The notes under the pieces are model-generated. The model saw nothing but the letters and a program-made list of their open reading frames with translations. It searched no databases and was not told the origin of the DNA. Positions 19,267-30,353 of a stretch of 56,654 nt of DNA are shown here, piece after piece; position 1 is the first letter of the stretch; the number at the start of each line of letters is the position of its first letter. The position numbers were made by a program, and so were the translations under genes. This stretch comes from Tardiphaga robiniae (lineage in GTDB: Bacteria; Pseudomonadota; Alphaproteobacteria; Rhizobiales; Xanthobacteraceae): positions 1 to 56,654 of the forward strand of contig NZ_LVYV01000015.1 in NCBI RefSeq assembly GCF_001618955.1. Direction: 5' to 3'.

Positions 19267-20682
19267 TCACGCCTGCGGCAGGATCTTCCCCGGATTGAAG
19301 ATATTGTCGGGATCGAGCGCCTTCTTGAGCGCCCGCATGGCGTCGAGCGCCTCACTGCCCAGTTCGGCCTGCATATACTTTTGCTTGCCTTGCCCGATGC
19401 CATGTTCACCCGTGCAGGTGCCCCCCATCGCCTGCGCCCGTTGAGCGAGGCGGTGCATGAAGTCCTCCGCGCGGGCGACCTCATTGGCATCGTTGCGATC
19501 GCAGACCATCGAGCAATGAAAGTTGCCATCGCCGACGTGGCCGACGATGGGCGCCAACAGGCCGAGCCGCGCGAGATCCTCTTCCGTCGCAGCGACACAT
19601 TCCGCGAGTTTGGAAATCGGCACGCAGACGTCGGTGGCCGCGACATCGGAGCCCGGCCGCATGCTCTTCACCGACCAGTAGGCATCGTGACGGGCCTGCC
19701 AGAGCTTGGTGCGATCCTCCGGCTTCGTCGTCCAGGAGAAATCACCGCCGCCACATTCCAGTGCGATCTCGTGAAAATTTCGCGACTGCTCGGCCACTTC
19801 GGCCTCGCTGCCATGAAATTCCAACAGCAGCAGCGGCGTTTCCGGCAGCGTCAGCTTGGAATAGGCATTACAGGCACGCACCTGCGCCTCATTCAGCAGC
19901 TCGATCCGAGCAACGGGAATGCCGGTCTGAATCGCAAGAATCGTCGCCTGACAAGCGCCCGCAACCGTGGCGAACGAACATGATGCGGCAGCCATGTTTT
20001 CGGGAATGCCACGCAGCTTGATGGTCAGCTCGCTAATGATACCCAGTGTGCCCTCGGCGCCGACAAACAGATGCGTCAGGTCGTAGCCAGCCGAAGACTT
20101 CTTCGCGCGGGTGCCGGTCTTGATGATCTCACCATCGGCGCGCACGACCTTGAGCGCGAGCACGTTGTCGCGCATCGTCCCGTAACGCACTGCGTTGGTG
20201 CCGGAGGCACGGGTCGAGGCCATGCCGCCAAGCGACGCATCGGCACCGGGATCGATCGGGAAAAACAGGCCTTGATCGCGCAGGTTTTCATTGAGCGCCT
20301 TGCGGGTGACGCCGGGCTGGATCACGCAGTCGAGGTCTTCGCTGTGTACTTCCAGAATCTGGTTCATGTCGCGCATGTCGATGCAAATGCCGCCTGCCGG
20401 CGCATTGACCTGACCTTCCAGCGACGTGCCGGTGCCGAATGCGATCACCGGAACTTTGTTCGCTGCACAAATCCGGACCACGTCCTGGATATCCGCGGTT
20501 TCCTGCGCGAACACGACGCCATCCGGCGGCTGGTTGGCAAGCCATGTCGTGGTATGGCCATGCTGCTCGCGAACCGCCTGCGACGTCACCAGCCGATTGC
20601 CAAAACGCGCCGTCAGCGCTTCAAGCGCCGTGGCCAGGGCCTTCGGCTCCGGTCGTTTCAAATTGTTCGCAATGCTAGCCAC
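19267..20682 (-). CDS. FAD-linked D-lactate dehydrogenase / GlcD-like oxidase
   Basis: This 471-residue flavoprotein has a PCMH-type FAD domain (IAFGTGTSLEGQVNAP near residue 80, then DPGADASLGGMASTRASGTN) and a C-terminal FAD-oxidase cap ending in the CTGEHGIGQGKQKYM region near 430. It fits cytochrome-dependent D-lactate dehydrogenases or glycolate-oxidase-like enzymes that oxidise 2-hydroxy acids to 2-keto acids at the membrane. I chose the GTG at 20682 because GGAGGG precedes it by six bases. It is divergent from the thioesterase gene, sharing an 81-base promoter region. Confidence 0.9.
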   Translation of the reverse strand: MASIANNLKRPEPKALATALEALTARFGNRLVTSQAVREQHGHTTTWLANQPPDGVVFAQETADIQDVVRICAANKVPVIAFGTGTSLEGQVNAPAGGICIDMRDMNQILEVHSEDLDCVIQPGVTRKALNENLRDQGLFFPIDPGADASLGGMASTRASGTNAVRYGTMRDNVLALKVVRADGEIIKTGTRAKKSSAGYDLTHLFVGAEGTLGIISELTIKLRGIPENMAAASCSFATVAGACQATILAIQTGIPVARIELLNEAQVRACNAYSKLTLPETPLLLLEFHGSEAEVAEQSRNFHEIALECGGGDFSWTTKPEDRTKLWQARHDAYWSVKSMRPGSDVAATDVCVPISKLAECVAATEEDLARLGLLAPIVGHVGDGNFHCSMVCDRNDANEVARAEDFMHRLAQRAQAMGGTCTGEHGIGQGKQKYMQAELGSEALDAMRALKKALDPDNIFNPGKILPQA

Positions 20683-20763
20683 AGCAGTCCCTCCGACGCG
20701 GCGGGACCGTGGCAAAGGTTGTATAACGGGTCAAGAGACGTGAGAGCGGAACAGGAATTACCG

Positions 20764-21270
20764 ATGATTGAGCCAACCGACGATCTGCTGCAACCCGTCC
20801 CTTTCCGGGCGCATGTCATGCAGATCGAACCGCAATGGATCGACTATAATGGCCATCTCAACATGGCCTATTACAACGTGCTGTTCGACCGGGCGATCGA
20901 CGACCTTTGGCTCAAGATCGGGATCGGTCCCGAATATATGAGGGCGCGCAACAACTCGACCTTCACGGCCGAATGCCATGTTCGCTATGTCAGGGAAATC
21001 CATCTCGGTGATCCCGCGCAGGTGTCGATCCTGGTTGTCGCTGCGGACGACAAGCGCATTCACACCTTCAAGGAGTTGCGCCACGCCACCGAGGGATGGC
21101 TGTCGGCGACGTCGGAAAACATGACGCTCCACATGGACATGACGGCCCGGAAGGTTGCGCCGTTTCCGCCTGATATCAGCGCCCGCGTGCAGGCGCTGGC
21201 CAATGCGCACCGATCCGTAGATCGCCCCGAGGGCATCGGCCGATCGATCGGGATGCCCTCAAAGAAGTAA
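20764..21270 (+). CDS. Hotdog-fold thioesterase
   Basis: This 168-residue hotdog-fold protein carries the block WIDYNGHLNMAYYNVLFDRA near residues 22-41, with the Asp/Asn-Gly-His pattern of the 4-hydroxybenzoyl-CoA thioesterase family. FTAECHVRYVREIHLGD follows. Relatives include betainyl-CoA thioesterases, but the substrate cannot be set from sequence. I chose the ATG at 20764 although the frame is open far upstream, because the fold starts here and an AGGA lies eight bases before it. It converges on the DUF1328 gene with a gap of three bases. Confidence 0.85.
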   Translation: MIEPTDDLLQPVPFRAHVMQIEPQWIDYNGHLNMAYYNVLFDRAIDDLWLKIGIGPEYMRARNNSTFTAECHVRYVREIHLGDPAQVSILVVAADDKRIHTFKELRHATEGWLSATSENMTLHMDMTARKVAPFPPDISARVQALANAHRSVDRPEGIGRSIGMPSKK

Positions 21271-21273
21271 CCG

Positions 21274-21447
21274 TCAGACCCGGGTTCGGCCGCGGACGAG
21301 GCCCACAACAGCAGAGATCAGGAACAGGATGATGGCGATGAAGAAGATCGCCTTGGCGATTTCGATGGAGGCGCCGGCGATACCACCGAAGCCGAGAACG
21401 CCAGCAATGAGAGCAATGACGAGGAAGGTAACGACCCAGCTGAACAT
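21274..21447 (-). CDS. DUF1328 small membrane protein
   Basis: This 57-residue protein is almost entirely hydrophobic, with two helices (about residues 3-20 and 30-50) joined by a Gly-rich turn ([14 protein letters not shown]) and a short basic tail. This is the standard DUF1328 (YtjA-like) form, often stress-induced; function is unknown. I chose the ATG at 21447 because it gives the family length and follows a GAGG. The frame extends upstream with a basic segment that does not match the family. Confidence 0.9.
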   Translation of the reverse strand: MFSWVVTFLVIALIAGVLGFGGIAGASIEIAKAIFFIAIILFLISAVVGLVRGRTRV

Positions 21448-21718
21448 GGCACAAACCTCAGTTTTTGGTTTTTGACGCGGCATTCGCCGTCGCGCTTGAT
21501 GCTGAAACAAGCCGGAGCGAAAACGAAAGTTCCCGACCCACGTACCAGCCAACATCACTGAAACGAGAGCGCTCCTGCGTGCCAACGGGCGTCAGAGGAG
21601 CCCCATGCGGGGATAAGTCTGTCGCCAGAAGCCTCTAGCTCCTATATGCCCTCCTATCCTGCTAAGAAGGCTCCCCTTTAAGGCCCCGCGGTGCCAACGT
21701 GGGCGAAATACGATTCGC

Positions 21719-24187
21719 ATGAGTGACGCACGCAAAATGCCCGCCAACGATCTCCCTGCCTACCAACCGGCGGCGGGCGGCATTGGCGCGCGTGCGCGCG
21801 CTGCTGCGGCGCCAGCGGCACAGTATCTGAGCGGGCTCAATCCGGAGCAGCGCGACGCCGTCGAGACGCTCGACGGCCCTGTCCTCGTGCTCGCGGGTGC
21901 CGGCACCGGCAAGACCAAGGTTTTGACCTCGCGGATTGCCCACATCCTGAGTATGGGCCGTGCGCGACCCGGCGAAATCCTGTCGGTGACCTTCACCAAC
22001 AAGGCCGCGCGCGAGATGAAGCACCGGCTCGGCATCATGCTCGGCCAAGCGGTTGAAGGCATGCCGTGGCTCGGCACCTTCCACTCGATCGGTGGCCGCA
22101 TCCTGCGCACCCATGCCGAACTGGTGCAGTTGAAATCCAACTTCACGGTGCTCGACACCGATGACCAGATCCGGCTTCTCAAGCAGCTCCTGCAGGCCGA
22201 CAATATCGACGACAAGCGCTGGCCGGCGCGAATGTTGGCCAATCTGATCGACGGCTGGAAGAACCGCGGCTTGACGCCATCGCAGGTACCGTCAGGCGAA
22301 GCCGCCGTGTTCGGCAATGGCAAAGGCGGCAAGCTCTATGCCGCCTATCAGGATCGGTTGAAGACACTCAACGCCGCGGATTTCGGCGACCTCCTGCTGG
22401 AATGTATCCGGCTGTTCCGTGAGCATCCGGATGTGCTGAAGCAGTATCAGCAACGCTTCAAATATATTCTGGTCGACGAATATCAGGACACCAATGTCGC
22501 ACAGTACCTGTGGCTGCGGCTGCTGTCGCAGGCGCCGGGGCAGCGTGTGCTGCCGGAAGCGGACGCGCCATCGGCAGACAGCAAACCGACCGCACCGCTC
22601 AAGAACATCTGCTGCGTCGGCGATGACGATCAGTCGATTTACGGCTGGCGCGGCGCCGAAGTCGACAACATCCTTCGCTTCGAACATGATTTTCCCGGCG
22701 CCAAGGTCGTTCGGCTGGAGCGCAACTATCGCTCGACCGGCCACATCCTCGCCGCCGCATCGCATCTGATTGCGCATAACGAAGGCCGCCTCGGCAAGAC
22801 GCTGCGCACGGAGGACGTCGACGGCGAGAAGGTCACCGTCACCGGCTCATGGGATTCCGAGGAAGAAGCGCGCGCTATCGGCGAAGAGATCGAACAGTTG
22901 CAGCGCGAGGGCAACAAGCTCAACGACATCGCCATTTTGGTGCGCGCGTCGTTCCAGATGCGCGAGTTTGAAGACCGCTTCGTTACGCTCGGCCTGCCCT
23001 ATCGGGTCATCGGCGGCCCGCGCTTCTACGAGCGCGCCGAAATCCGTGACGCACTGGCCTATCTTCGGGTGATCAACTCACCCGCCGACGATCTCGCTTT
23101 CGAGCGTATCGTCAATGTGCCCAAGCGCGGCCTCGGCGATGCCACCGTGCAGATGCTGCACGATCATGCCCGCCGGCGTCGCATTCCGCTCTCTGAGGCT
23201 GCCCGTCAGGTCGTCGAGACCGACGAGATGAAGCCGAAAGCGCGCGGCAGTCTCCGCGACCTGATGATGAGCTTTGAGCGCTGGCGCACGCAAAGCGAAG
23301 TGATGCCGCATACCGAGCTTGCCGAAGTCGTGCTCGACGAAAGCGGCTACACCGATATGTGGCAGAAGGATCGCTCCGCCGACGCTGCAGGCCGCCTTGA
23401 GAACCTCAAGGAACTCGTGCGCTCGATGGAAGAATTCGAGAACCTGCAGGGCTTCCTCGAACACATCTCGCTGGTGATGGACCGCGAAGGCGGCGCCGAT
23501 GAGGATGCCGTGTCTGTGATGACACTGCATTCCGCCAAGGGCCTTGAGTTCGACAACGTCTTTCTCCCGGGCTGGGAAGAAGGCCTGTTCCCGCATCAGC
23601 GCGCGCTCGACGATCAGGGACGCGCCGGGCTCGAGGAAGAACGCCGTCTCGCCCATGTCGGCATCACCCGCGCACGCCGCCGCGCGAAACTCTATTTTGC
23701 CACTAACCGGCGCATTCACGGCACCTGGAACACGACGATGCCGTCGCGCTTCCTCGATGAATTGCCGGCGGCCAATGTCGAGATCACGGAATCAAAGGGC
23801 GGTTCAGGCTGGGGCGGCGCAGGCGGCTACGGCGCATCGCGCTTCGACAATGTGGAGTCCTTCGGCTCGAGCTACTCAACACCAGGCTGGCAGCGTGCGC
23901 AGGCCAATCGTTCGCGCGGCGGGGGACAGGGCGGCAGCGGCTTCAGCGAAGGCCAGTCGCCCTTCGGCGGCTCCTCTTCATCGCGGAACAAGCGCCCGAT
24001 GACCATCGAAGGCGAGTTGATCGCGAAGTCCACCGGCACAGAGTCCGACTTCACGCTGCAGGACCGCGTCTTCCATCAGAAATTCGGCTACGGCAATGTG
24101 ACCAAGATCGACGGCAATAAGCTCACCATCGTGTTCGAGAAGGCCGGTGAGAAGAAGGTCGTTGATAGTTTCGTGGAACGCGTCTGA
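21719..24187 (+). CDS. uvrD: UvrD/PcrA-type ATP-dependent DNA helicase
   Basis: This 822-residue SF1A helicase has motif I AGAGTGKTK at about residues 59-67, motif Ia VTFTNKAAREMK, motif II VDEYQDTN, motif III DDDQSIYGWRGAEV, and SAKGLEFDNVF and ITRARRRA near the end of the core. The Gly/Ser-rich linker at about 690-760 is followed by a tudor-like C-terminal module (FHQKFGYGNV), which in PcrA/UvrD binds RNA polymerase. It acts in mismatch and excision repair. A hydrophilic insert of about 20 residues lies before motif III. No ribosome site is obvious at the chosen ATG. Confidence 0.95.
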   Translation: MSDARKMPANDLPAYQPAAGGIGARARAAAAPAAQYLSGLNPEQRDAVETLDGPVLVLAGAGTGKTKVLTSRIAHILSMGRARPGEILSVTFTNKAAREMKHRLGIMLGQAVEGMPWLGTFHSIGGRILRTHAELVQLKSNFTVLDTDDQIRLLKQLLQADNIDDKRWPARMLANLIDGWKNRGLTPSQVPSGEAAVFGNGKGGKLYAAYQDRLKTLNAADFGDLLLECIRLFREHPDVLKQYQQRFKYILVDEYQDTNVAQYLWLRLLSQAPGQRVLPEADAPSADSKPTAPLKNICCVGDDDQSIYGWRGAEVDNILRFEHDFPGAKVVRLERNYRSTGHILAAASHLIAHNEGRLGKTLRTEDVDGEKVTVTGSWDSEEEARAIGEEIEQLQREGNKLNDIAILVRASFQMREFEDRFVTLGLPYRVIGGPRFYERAEIRDALAYLRVINSPADDLAFERIVNVPKRGLGDATVQMLHDHARRRRIPLSEAARQVVETDEMKPKARGSLRDLMMSFERWRTQSEVMPHTELAEVVLDESGYTDMWQKDRSADAAGRLENLKELVRSMEEFENLQGFLEHISLVMDREGGADEDAVSVMTLHSAKGLEFDNVFLPGWEEGLFPHQRALDDQGRAGLEEERRLAHVGITRARRRAKLYFATNRRIHGTWNTTMPSRFLDELPAANVEITESKGGSGWGGAGGYGASRFDNVESFGSSYSTPGWQRAQANRSRGGGQGGSGFSEGQSPFGGSSSSRNKRPMTIEGELIAKSTGTESDFTLQDRVFHQKFGYGNVTKIDGNKLTIVFEKAGEKKVVDSFVERV

Positions 24188-24189
24188 CA

Positions 24190-24477
24190 ATGCCGACCTA
24201 TATCGCGCTCATCCAGAAAGATGCCAGCGGCACCTTCAACGTCTCGTTTCCCGATCTTCCCGGCGTCGTCACCGCCGGTGACACGCTCGATGAAGCCATC
24301 GCGGAAGCCGAGGAGACGCTCGAATATGCTGCCGAGGACTGGCGCAATCCGGACGGCTCGACAGGCCTTCCGACGCCGCGCACTATCGAGCAATTGACCA
24401 GCGACCCCACATTTTCCGATGCAGCCGACGGTGGCACCATTGTCGAGATCGACTACGAAGCCGCAGAACAGCCTTAA
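24190..24477 (+). CDS. HicB-like antitoxin, solitary
   Basis: This 95-residue protein begins PTYIALIQKD and contains FPDLPGVVTAGDTLDEAIAE, the classic HicB partial RNase H fold. The acidic C-terminus lacks an obvious HTH or RHH DNA-binding tail. No hicA toxin (small protein with a double-stranded RNA-binding fold) is visible on either side. Its ATG is two bases after the uvrD stop, so it is probably translated with the helicase. It could be an orphan antitoxin or a HicB-like domain with another role. Confidence 0.85.
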   Translation: MPTYIALIQKDASGTFNVSFPDLPGVVTAGDTLDEAIAEAEETLEYAAEDWRNPDGSTGLPTPRTIEQLTSDPTFSDAADGGTIVEIDYEAAEQP

Positions 24478-24625
24478 AATCGCCTATTCCGCGATTGCGC
24501 TTGCGCATCTTCATTCCTATGTACGCACCCCGCGCCCGACAAAGCCGTTTCGGCTGCGCGGTTCGTGCATCCCGGTATGACCGTCCGGTCCTCTACCTTC
24601 CCCTTTTCGAACGATCATATCGCCG

Positions 24626-25546
<921 letters not shown>

Positions 25547-25547
25547 C

Positions 25548-26309
<762 letters not shown>

Positions 26310-26322
26310 AATCGCTGATAAC

Positions 26323-26356
26323 AAAAACGGCCCGGTGCGAACCGGGCCGTTTTCAT
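26323..26356 (+). terminator. Rho-independent terminator after the ABC exporter
   Basis: The stem acggcccggt (26327-26336) pairs perfectly with accgggccgt (26341-26350) around the loop gcga. It has an A tract before and tttcattt after. It starts 17 bases after the permease stop codon. The flanking A and T tracts could also let it serve the minus-strand gene at 26374. Confidence 0.9.
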
Positions 26357-26373
26357 TTCAAATCGATGTCTGC

Positions 26374-26700
26374 TTAGCGATAGCAGCGGAATTTGCCATT
26401 GCGGTTGTAATAGCCGCGGCACTGGGTCCTTCGGCCTTCGGGAATCCCCAGCACGCCCTTGACGCCGCCCACGGCCGCGCCGACGCCAAGGCCAACTGCG
26501 CCACCGACCACACCGCCGACCGGTCCGGCGGCGCGATTGCCGTCACGGTAACCTTGGTTGGCACCCTGCTCACCACCCCGGAATACGCCCTGCGCCTGCG
26601 CAAAATGCGGCATGGCGACCAGAGCAAGCACGCCCGCGGCGAATGCCAGGCGGGTCTTCATCGACGAACTGATCGGCAACACAGCGGTCTTAACGGTCAT
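26374..26700 (-). CDS. Small secreted glycine-zipper protein
   Basis: This 108-residue protein has a signal peptide (hydrophobic AFAAGVLALVAMPHFAQA ending near residue 36). A Gly-rich zipper segment (about 60-85, GPVGGVVGGAVGLGVGAAVGG) and a short Cys-containing basic end (RGYYNRNGKFRCYR) follow. Such proteins often sit in the envelope; function is unknown. An agaggg lies about eleven bases before the ATG at 26700, while the internal ATG at 26661, which would give a shorter signal, lacks a ribosome site. Confidence 0.75.
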   Translation of the reverse strand: MTVKTAVLPISSSMKTRLAFAAGVLALVAMPHFAQAQGVFRGGEQGANQGYRDGNRAAGPVGGVVGGAVGLGVGAAVGGVKGVLGIPEGRRTQCRGYYNRNGKFRCYR

Positions 26701-26978
26701 CTGGAGCTTCCCTCTGAGCGACGAGAATTCGCCGCTTGCGATTGTGGGAGGGCAACGCGCGACCTAGGAACCGGTTCCATCTGCCTCCATGAGAAGCTTC
26801 CTATCGCGCATCCTCGGGTCGGGCCGAGCCCTCTTTCGGCCCGGTCGCCGCCTTGGTGCCGCCTAGCCCAACATTAAGGATGCACGAAACTGTCACTGGC
26901 ACCCGGGCCGCCCCATATGCATATTGGAGGCGGGACGGTAGGCGGTACAACAGGTTACGGCCCGGAGGCCAAGGTAAG

Positions 26979-27767
26979 ATGCGTTCGTTTTATATGACCC
27001 TTGCAGGTCTCGCTGTTTTCGCCGCCACCAGCACTGCGCAGGCCAAGATTGCCATTACCGTCGACAAGGACGCCCAGCAGCTGACCGTCGTTCAGGACGG
27101 CGTCGAGAAATATCGCTGGCCGGTCTCGTCAGGTATTCCGTCCTACGAAACCCCGAATGGTAGCTTCCAGACATTCCGCATGGAGGAGGATCACTTCTCC
27201 AAGGAATTCGACGACGCGCCAATGCCCCATGCCATCTTCTTCACCAAAAAGGGCCATGCCATCCACGGCACCGATTCCGTGAGCCGCCTGGGCTCGCCGG
27301 CGTCCCATGGCTGCGTGCGACTGTCGCGCGAGAACGCCGCGACATTGTTTGCCATGGTCAAGGCCGACGGGGTACTCAACACCACCGTCACGCTGACGGG
27401 CTCCTCACAGGTCGCCCTCGCCCGCAATCCGCGCCCGGCGAAGCCATCTGCCGTCGCCCGCCGCGACATCGCACCCGCCACACCGTCCTATGACGCCGCC
27501 GGCAATCCCATGGATCTCACGCCGCAGGCCGTGGCACCGAACCGCCGCGTCGCACGTCAGGTCCAGCCGGCGGATGACGATCGTTACATCTATCCGGCCG
27601 ATGGCAATGACGGTCAGCGTTATCCGGCCCCTCCCGGCTATCGCCGCATGACCGAAGCCGAGACCCAGCAGTATTACGCCAATCGCGGCTATTACAGCCG
27701 GCAATACCCGCCGCAGGCCTACGCGCCGCGGCCGTATCAGCCGCGCGGCTTCTTCGGGGACAACTGA
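26979..27767 (+). CDS. L,D-transpeptidase (YkuD family)
   Basis: This 262-residue periplasmic enzyme has a signal peptide (cleavage after AQA near residue 22) and a YkuD domain. The catalytic block runs from His96 in HAIHGTDS to Cys112 in SPASHGCVRLS. It makes 3-3 crosslinks in peptidoglycan or attaches outer-membrane proteins to it. The C-terminal 100 residues are rich in Pro, Tyr, Gln and Arg (for example PPQAYAPRPYQPRG), probably a flexible cell-wall-associated tail. I chose the ATG at 26979 because it starts the signal peptide. Confidence 0.92.
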   Translation: MRSFYMTLAGLAVFAATSTAQAKIAITVDKDAQQLTVVQDGVEKYRWPVSSGIPSYETPNGSFQTFRMEEDHFSKEFDDAPMPHAIFFTKKGHAIHGTDSVSRLGSPASHGCVRLSRENAATLFAMVKADGVLNTTVTLTGSSQVALARNPRPAKPSAVARRDIAPATPSYDAAGNPMDLTPQAVAPNRRVARQVQPADDDRYIYPADGNDGQRYPAPPGYRRMTEAETQQYYANRGYYSRQYPPQAYAPRPYQPRGFFGDN

Positions 27768-27778
27768 GCGAAGATGTG

Positions 27779-27827
27779 TGACGCGTTTTCCTGACGCGAA
27801 CCGGCGTCCACTTCGCTTGAAAACGCT
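27779..27827 (+). repeat. gaaaacgc-type short repeat, copy 1
   Basis: The sequence runs from tgacgcgttttcc through gcgaaccgg and ccacttcgc to gaaaacgctt. It closely matches copies at 30279-30330 (same direction) and 51384-51434 (reverse). Its ends, gcgttttc and gaaaacgc, form an imperfect inverted repeat. It lies between two convergent genes, so it may also act as a terminator. Confidence 0.75.
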
Positions 27828-30104
27828 TCAGTTATCCCCGTCCCGTAGCCGGCGCCACACGGCGCCGAGCACGTTGGAATAATCGTCGGTCCAAACCCGC
27901 TGATCGTCGTTCGCCTCGGTCAGGGCCCATTGCGATGACGTCGCGATGGAGCCGACATCGGCGGCGTCATGGGCCGAGATGACCACGTTGGTCGAGAAGA
28001 TATATTCGTTGTCGCGGCCGGAATCCTCCGAATACACCCAGCTCTTCATGTCATTGGCATCGGCGATGCCGACCACGACGCTGGCGAGTTCAAGATGCCG
28101 ATTCGACACATGCATGACGACGGCGCCCTGCGGGGCGAGCTTTTCTTTGTAGATCTCCATCGCCTCCTCGGTCGCCAGATGGATCGGGATCGCGTCCGAC
28201 GAATAGGCATCGACGATGATGAGATCGTAGACGCCGTCAGGCTCTTTCGCGAAAGTGAGCCGCGCATCGCCGATCACCGGCTTGACGTCGGGTTCGCACT
28301 TCTGGATGTAGCTGAAATATTTCGGATCCTTGGCGGTATCGACCATCGACTGGTCGATCTCGAAAAACTTCCAATCCTCGCCGGGCGCCGACGCACAGGT
28401 CAGCGACCCCGAACCGAGGCCGATCACCGCCACACGAAGCGGTGCCCCCTTGCGGGCGCGCACCGCCGTGATCGCCTGCCCGATTCCACCGTCCTTGTAA
28501 TAATAGGAGATCGGCTCCGGACGTCCGGTCACCGGCGTACCATCGTCGTTGAGATACTTTTCGGCGCCGTGAATGGTCGTGCCGTGCATCAGCACGTGAT
28601 ACTGACCGTTCGGCGTCACCACGATCTTGTGCACGCCGAAGAAACTACGCACGGTTTCTACCCGGCCATCGTCCGCCGGGTAGAAACGGATCAGCGCCAG
28701 CGCGAGGACAGTGATGGCCACGAGCTTGAGCCGATCGGCGCGCAGCAGGATCGCTGCGACTATGCCGACAACGGCAACGGTGCTGACCACATAGACGCGC
28801 TGGGCTTCGATCCATGTAAACAGCTTGCCAGTCGTATAGCTCGGTGCAATCAGCGCCACCGCGGCGATGACCAGTGCGATCCAGTACCAGCGCGCCCAGC
28901 CGGAATAGCGCTCCGGCAATGACGGCCTGCACAGCACGGCAAATGCGATCAGGATCGGGTATTCCGCGATCCATGAAAATGTGAATGGCGCGATCAGGCC
29001 AGCAAACAGACCACCGACCATGCCGCCGAATGAGAGTGCGACGTAGTAGCCCGTGAGATACCGGGCAGCCGGACGCTGCCGGGCCAATTCACCATGGCAC
29101 GCCATGGCAATAATGAAGAAGCACAACAGATGACCACCGAGGGTCAGCAGCAGATTCTGTTCGCCGCCAACTGCGAGCAGGACAACCACGCCGGCAATCG
29201 CGAGAGGCTGCAACATCAAGACCCATGAGTGCGGCAGCAGCGGGCGCGACTGGAACACCAGCACCCAGGTCAGCAGATAAAGCGACAGCGGCAGCACCCA
29301 GAGCAGCGGCGCCGCAGCGACGTCTGTCGAGATATGCGCGGTAACCGCGATCAGCAGGCCGGATGGGACAGCCGCGAGGAAGATCCAGCGTGCACGCAGC
29401 GCCCAGCTCGGCGCCGGCGCGTCAATGGCATCAGCCCCCGGTTCAATGACCGCAATCGGCGGCGACTTCAGTAGCAAGACGCCGCAGCCAGCGATCAGCA
29501 GGATCAGTAGCCCATAGCCGGACGTCCAGATCAGATTCTGCGTACGCAGCGAAAACATCGGCTCCAGCAGCACCGGATAGGTCAGCAGCGCAAGAAAGCT
29601 TCCGATATTCGACGACGCATAGAGGAAATACGGATCGTGACCATTGGGATGGCCGGTGCGCACGAACCATGCCTGCAGCAGCGGATTGTTCGCAGCGAGC
29701 GCAAAGAACGGCAGACCGATCGACACCGCGAACAGGCCGAGCAGCCAGAACGCATAGCCACTCTCCGGCGGCGTGCCCCAGCCCGATGCGATGGACAGCG
29801 GCAGCGTCAGCAGCGCAACGATCAGCAGCAGGAGATGAACGACGATCGGCACCAGTCGGCTGCGCAATTGCATCAGGTAGTGGGCATAGGCGTAGCCGCC
29901 GAGCAGCAGCGACTGGAAGAACACCATCGCCACCGACCACACCGCCGGTGACCCGCCGAGCCGCGGCAGCACCATCTTGGTGAACAGGGGCTGCACCGAG
30001 AATAACAGGAGCGCGCTGGTGAAGATCGCCGCGGTGTAAACCACCAGAAGGAGCCGATTGCGGGAAGCCGAATTTGGGGCGGCGACGGGCTGCGACGAAC
30101 TCAT
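27828..30104 (-). CDS. Membrane/spermidine-synthase-like fusion protein
   Basis: This 758-residue protein has about 12 hydrophobic helices in residues 15-480, followed by a soluble spermidine-synthase-like methyltransferase fold (about 510-740). That fold contains VAVIGLGSGSLTCAS (SAM-type nucleotide loop) and DLIIVDAYSSDAIPIHL (active-site acid region). Its arrangement matches the fused MFS/spermidine synthase family. Whether it makes polyamines or another aminopropyl or methyl product is unknown. I chose the ATG at 30104 because a GGAG lies about six bases upstream; an upstream start adds a Pro-rich stretch. Confidence 0.88.
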   Translation of the reverse strand: MSSSQPVAAPNSASRNRLLLVVYTAAIFTSALLLFSVQPLFTKMVLPRLGGSPAVWSVAMVFFQSLLLGGYAYAHYLMQLRSRLVPIVVHLLLLIVALLTLPLSIASGWGTPPESGYAFWLLGLFAVSIGLPFFALAANNPLLQAWFVRTGHPNGHDPYFLYASSNIGSFLALLTYPVLLEPMFSLRTQNLIWTSGYGLLILLIAGCGVLLLKSPPIAVIEPGADAIDAPAPSWALRARWIFLAAVPSGLLIAVTAHISTDVAAAPLLWVLPLSLYLLTWVLVFQSRPLLPHSWVLMLQPLAIAGVVVLLAVGGEQNLLLTLGGHLLCFFIIAMACHGELARQRPAARYLTGYYVALSFGGMVGGLFAGLIAPFTFSWIAEYPILIAFAVLCRPSLPERYSGWARWYWIALVIAAVALIAPSYTTGKLFTWIEAQRVYVVSTVAVVGIVAAILLRADRLKLVAITVLALALIRFYPADDGRVETVRSFFGVHKIVVTPNGQYHVLMHGTTIHGAEKYLNDDGTPVTGRPEPISYYYKDGGIGQAITAVRARKGAPLRVAVIGLGSGSLTCASAPGEDWKFFEIDQSMVDTAKDPKYFSYIQKCEPDVKPVIGDARLTFAKEPDGVYDLIIVDAYSSDAIPIHLATEEAMEIYKEKLAPQGAVVMHVSNRHLELASVVVGIADANDMKSWVYSEDSGRDNEYIFSTNVVISAHDAADVGSIATSSQWALTEANDDQRVWTDDYSNVLGAVWRRLRDGDN

Positions 30105-30278
30105 GAAGGCTCCAGCATATTGCACGGCAGAAAGGCGAGAATCCGGCCGGTAACCGGCGGGCGGGAATGGAGCATATGGCACCGTTTCGGGCAATGTGCG
30201 CTAACTATGGAACCACAATCGTGATGGGCGGCCTTGTGCCGCGCGCGCACCTCTTCGATAAAGAGGGCCCTATTTTCT

Positions 30279-30330
30279 TATGACGCGTTTTCTTCATGCA
30301 ACCCGGTCGCCACTTCGCGGGAAAACGCTC
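30279..30330 (+). repeat. gaaaacgc-type short repeat, copy 2
   Basis: This copy runs from tgacgcgttttcttc to gggaaaacgctc and matches the copies at 27779-27827 and 51384-51434. It lies 24 bases upstream of the flavoprotein ATG at 30354, so it may affect expression of that gene. Confidence 0.7.
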
Positions 30331-30353
30331 TAGCAGGCCTTGTTGAAGCAGAC

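Noticed and set aside
20071-20763. N-terminal extension of the thioesterase by about 230 residues
   Set aside because: The extra part is antisense to the flavoprotein gene and rich in His, Arg and Ala as shadow frames are; the fold begins at 20764.
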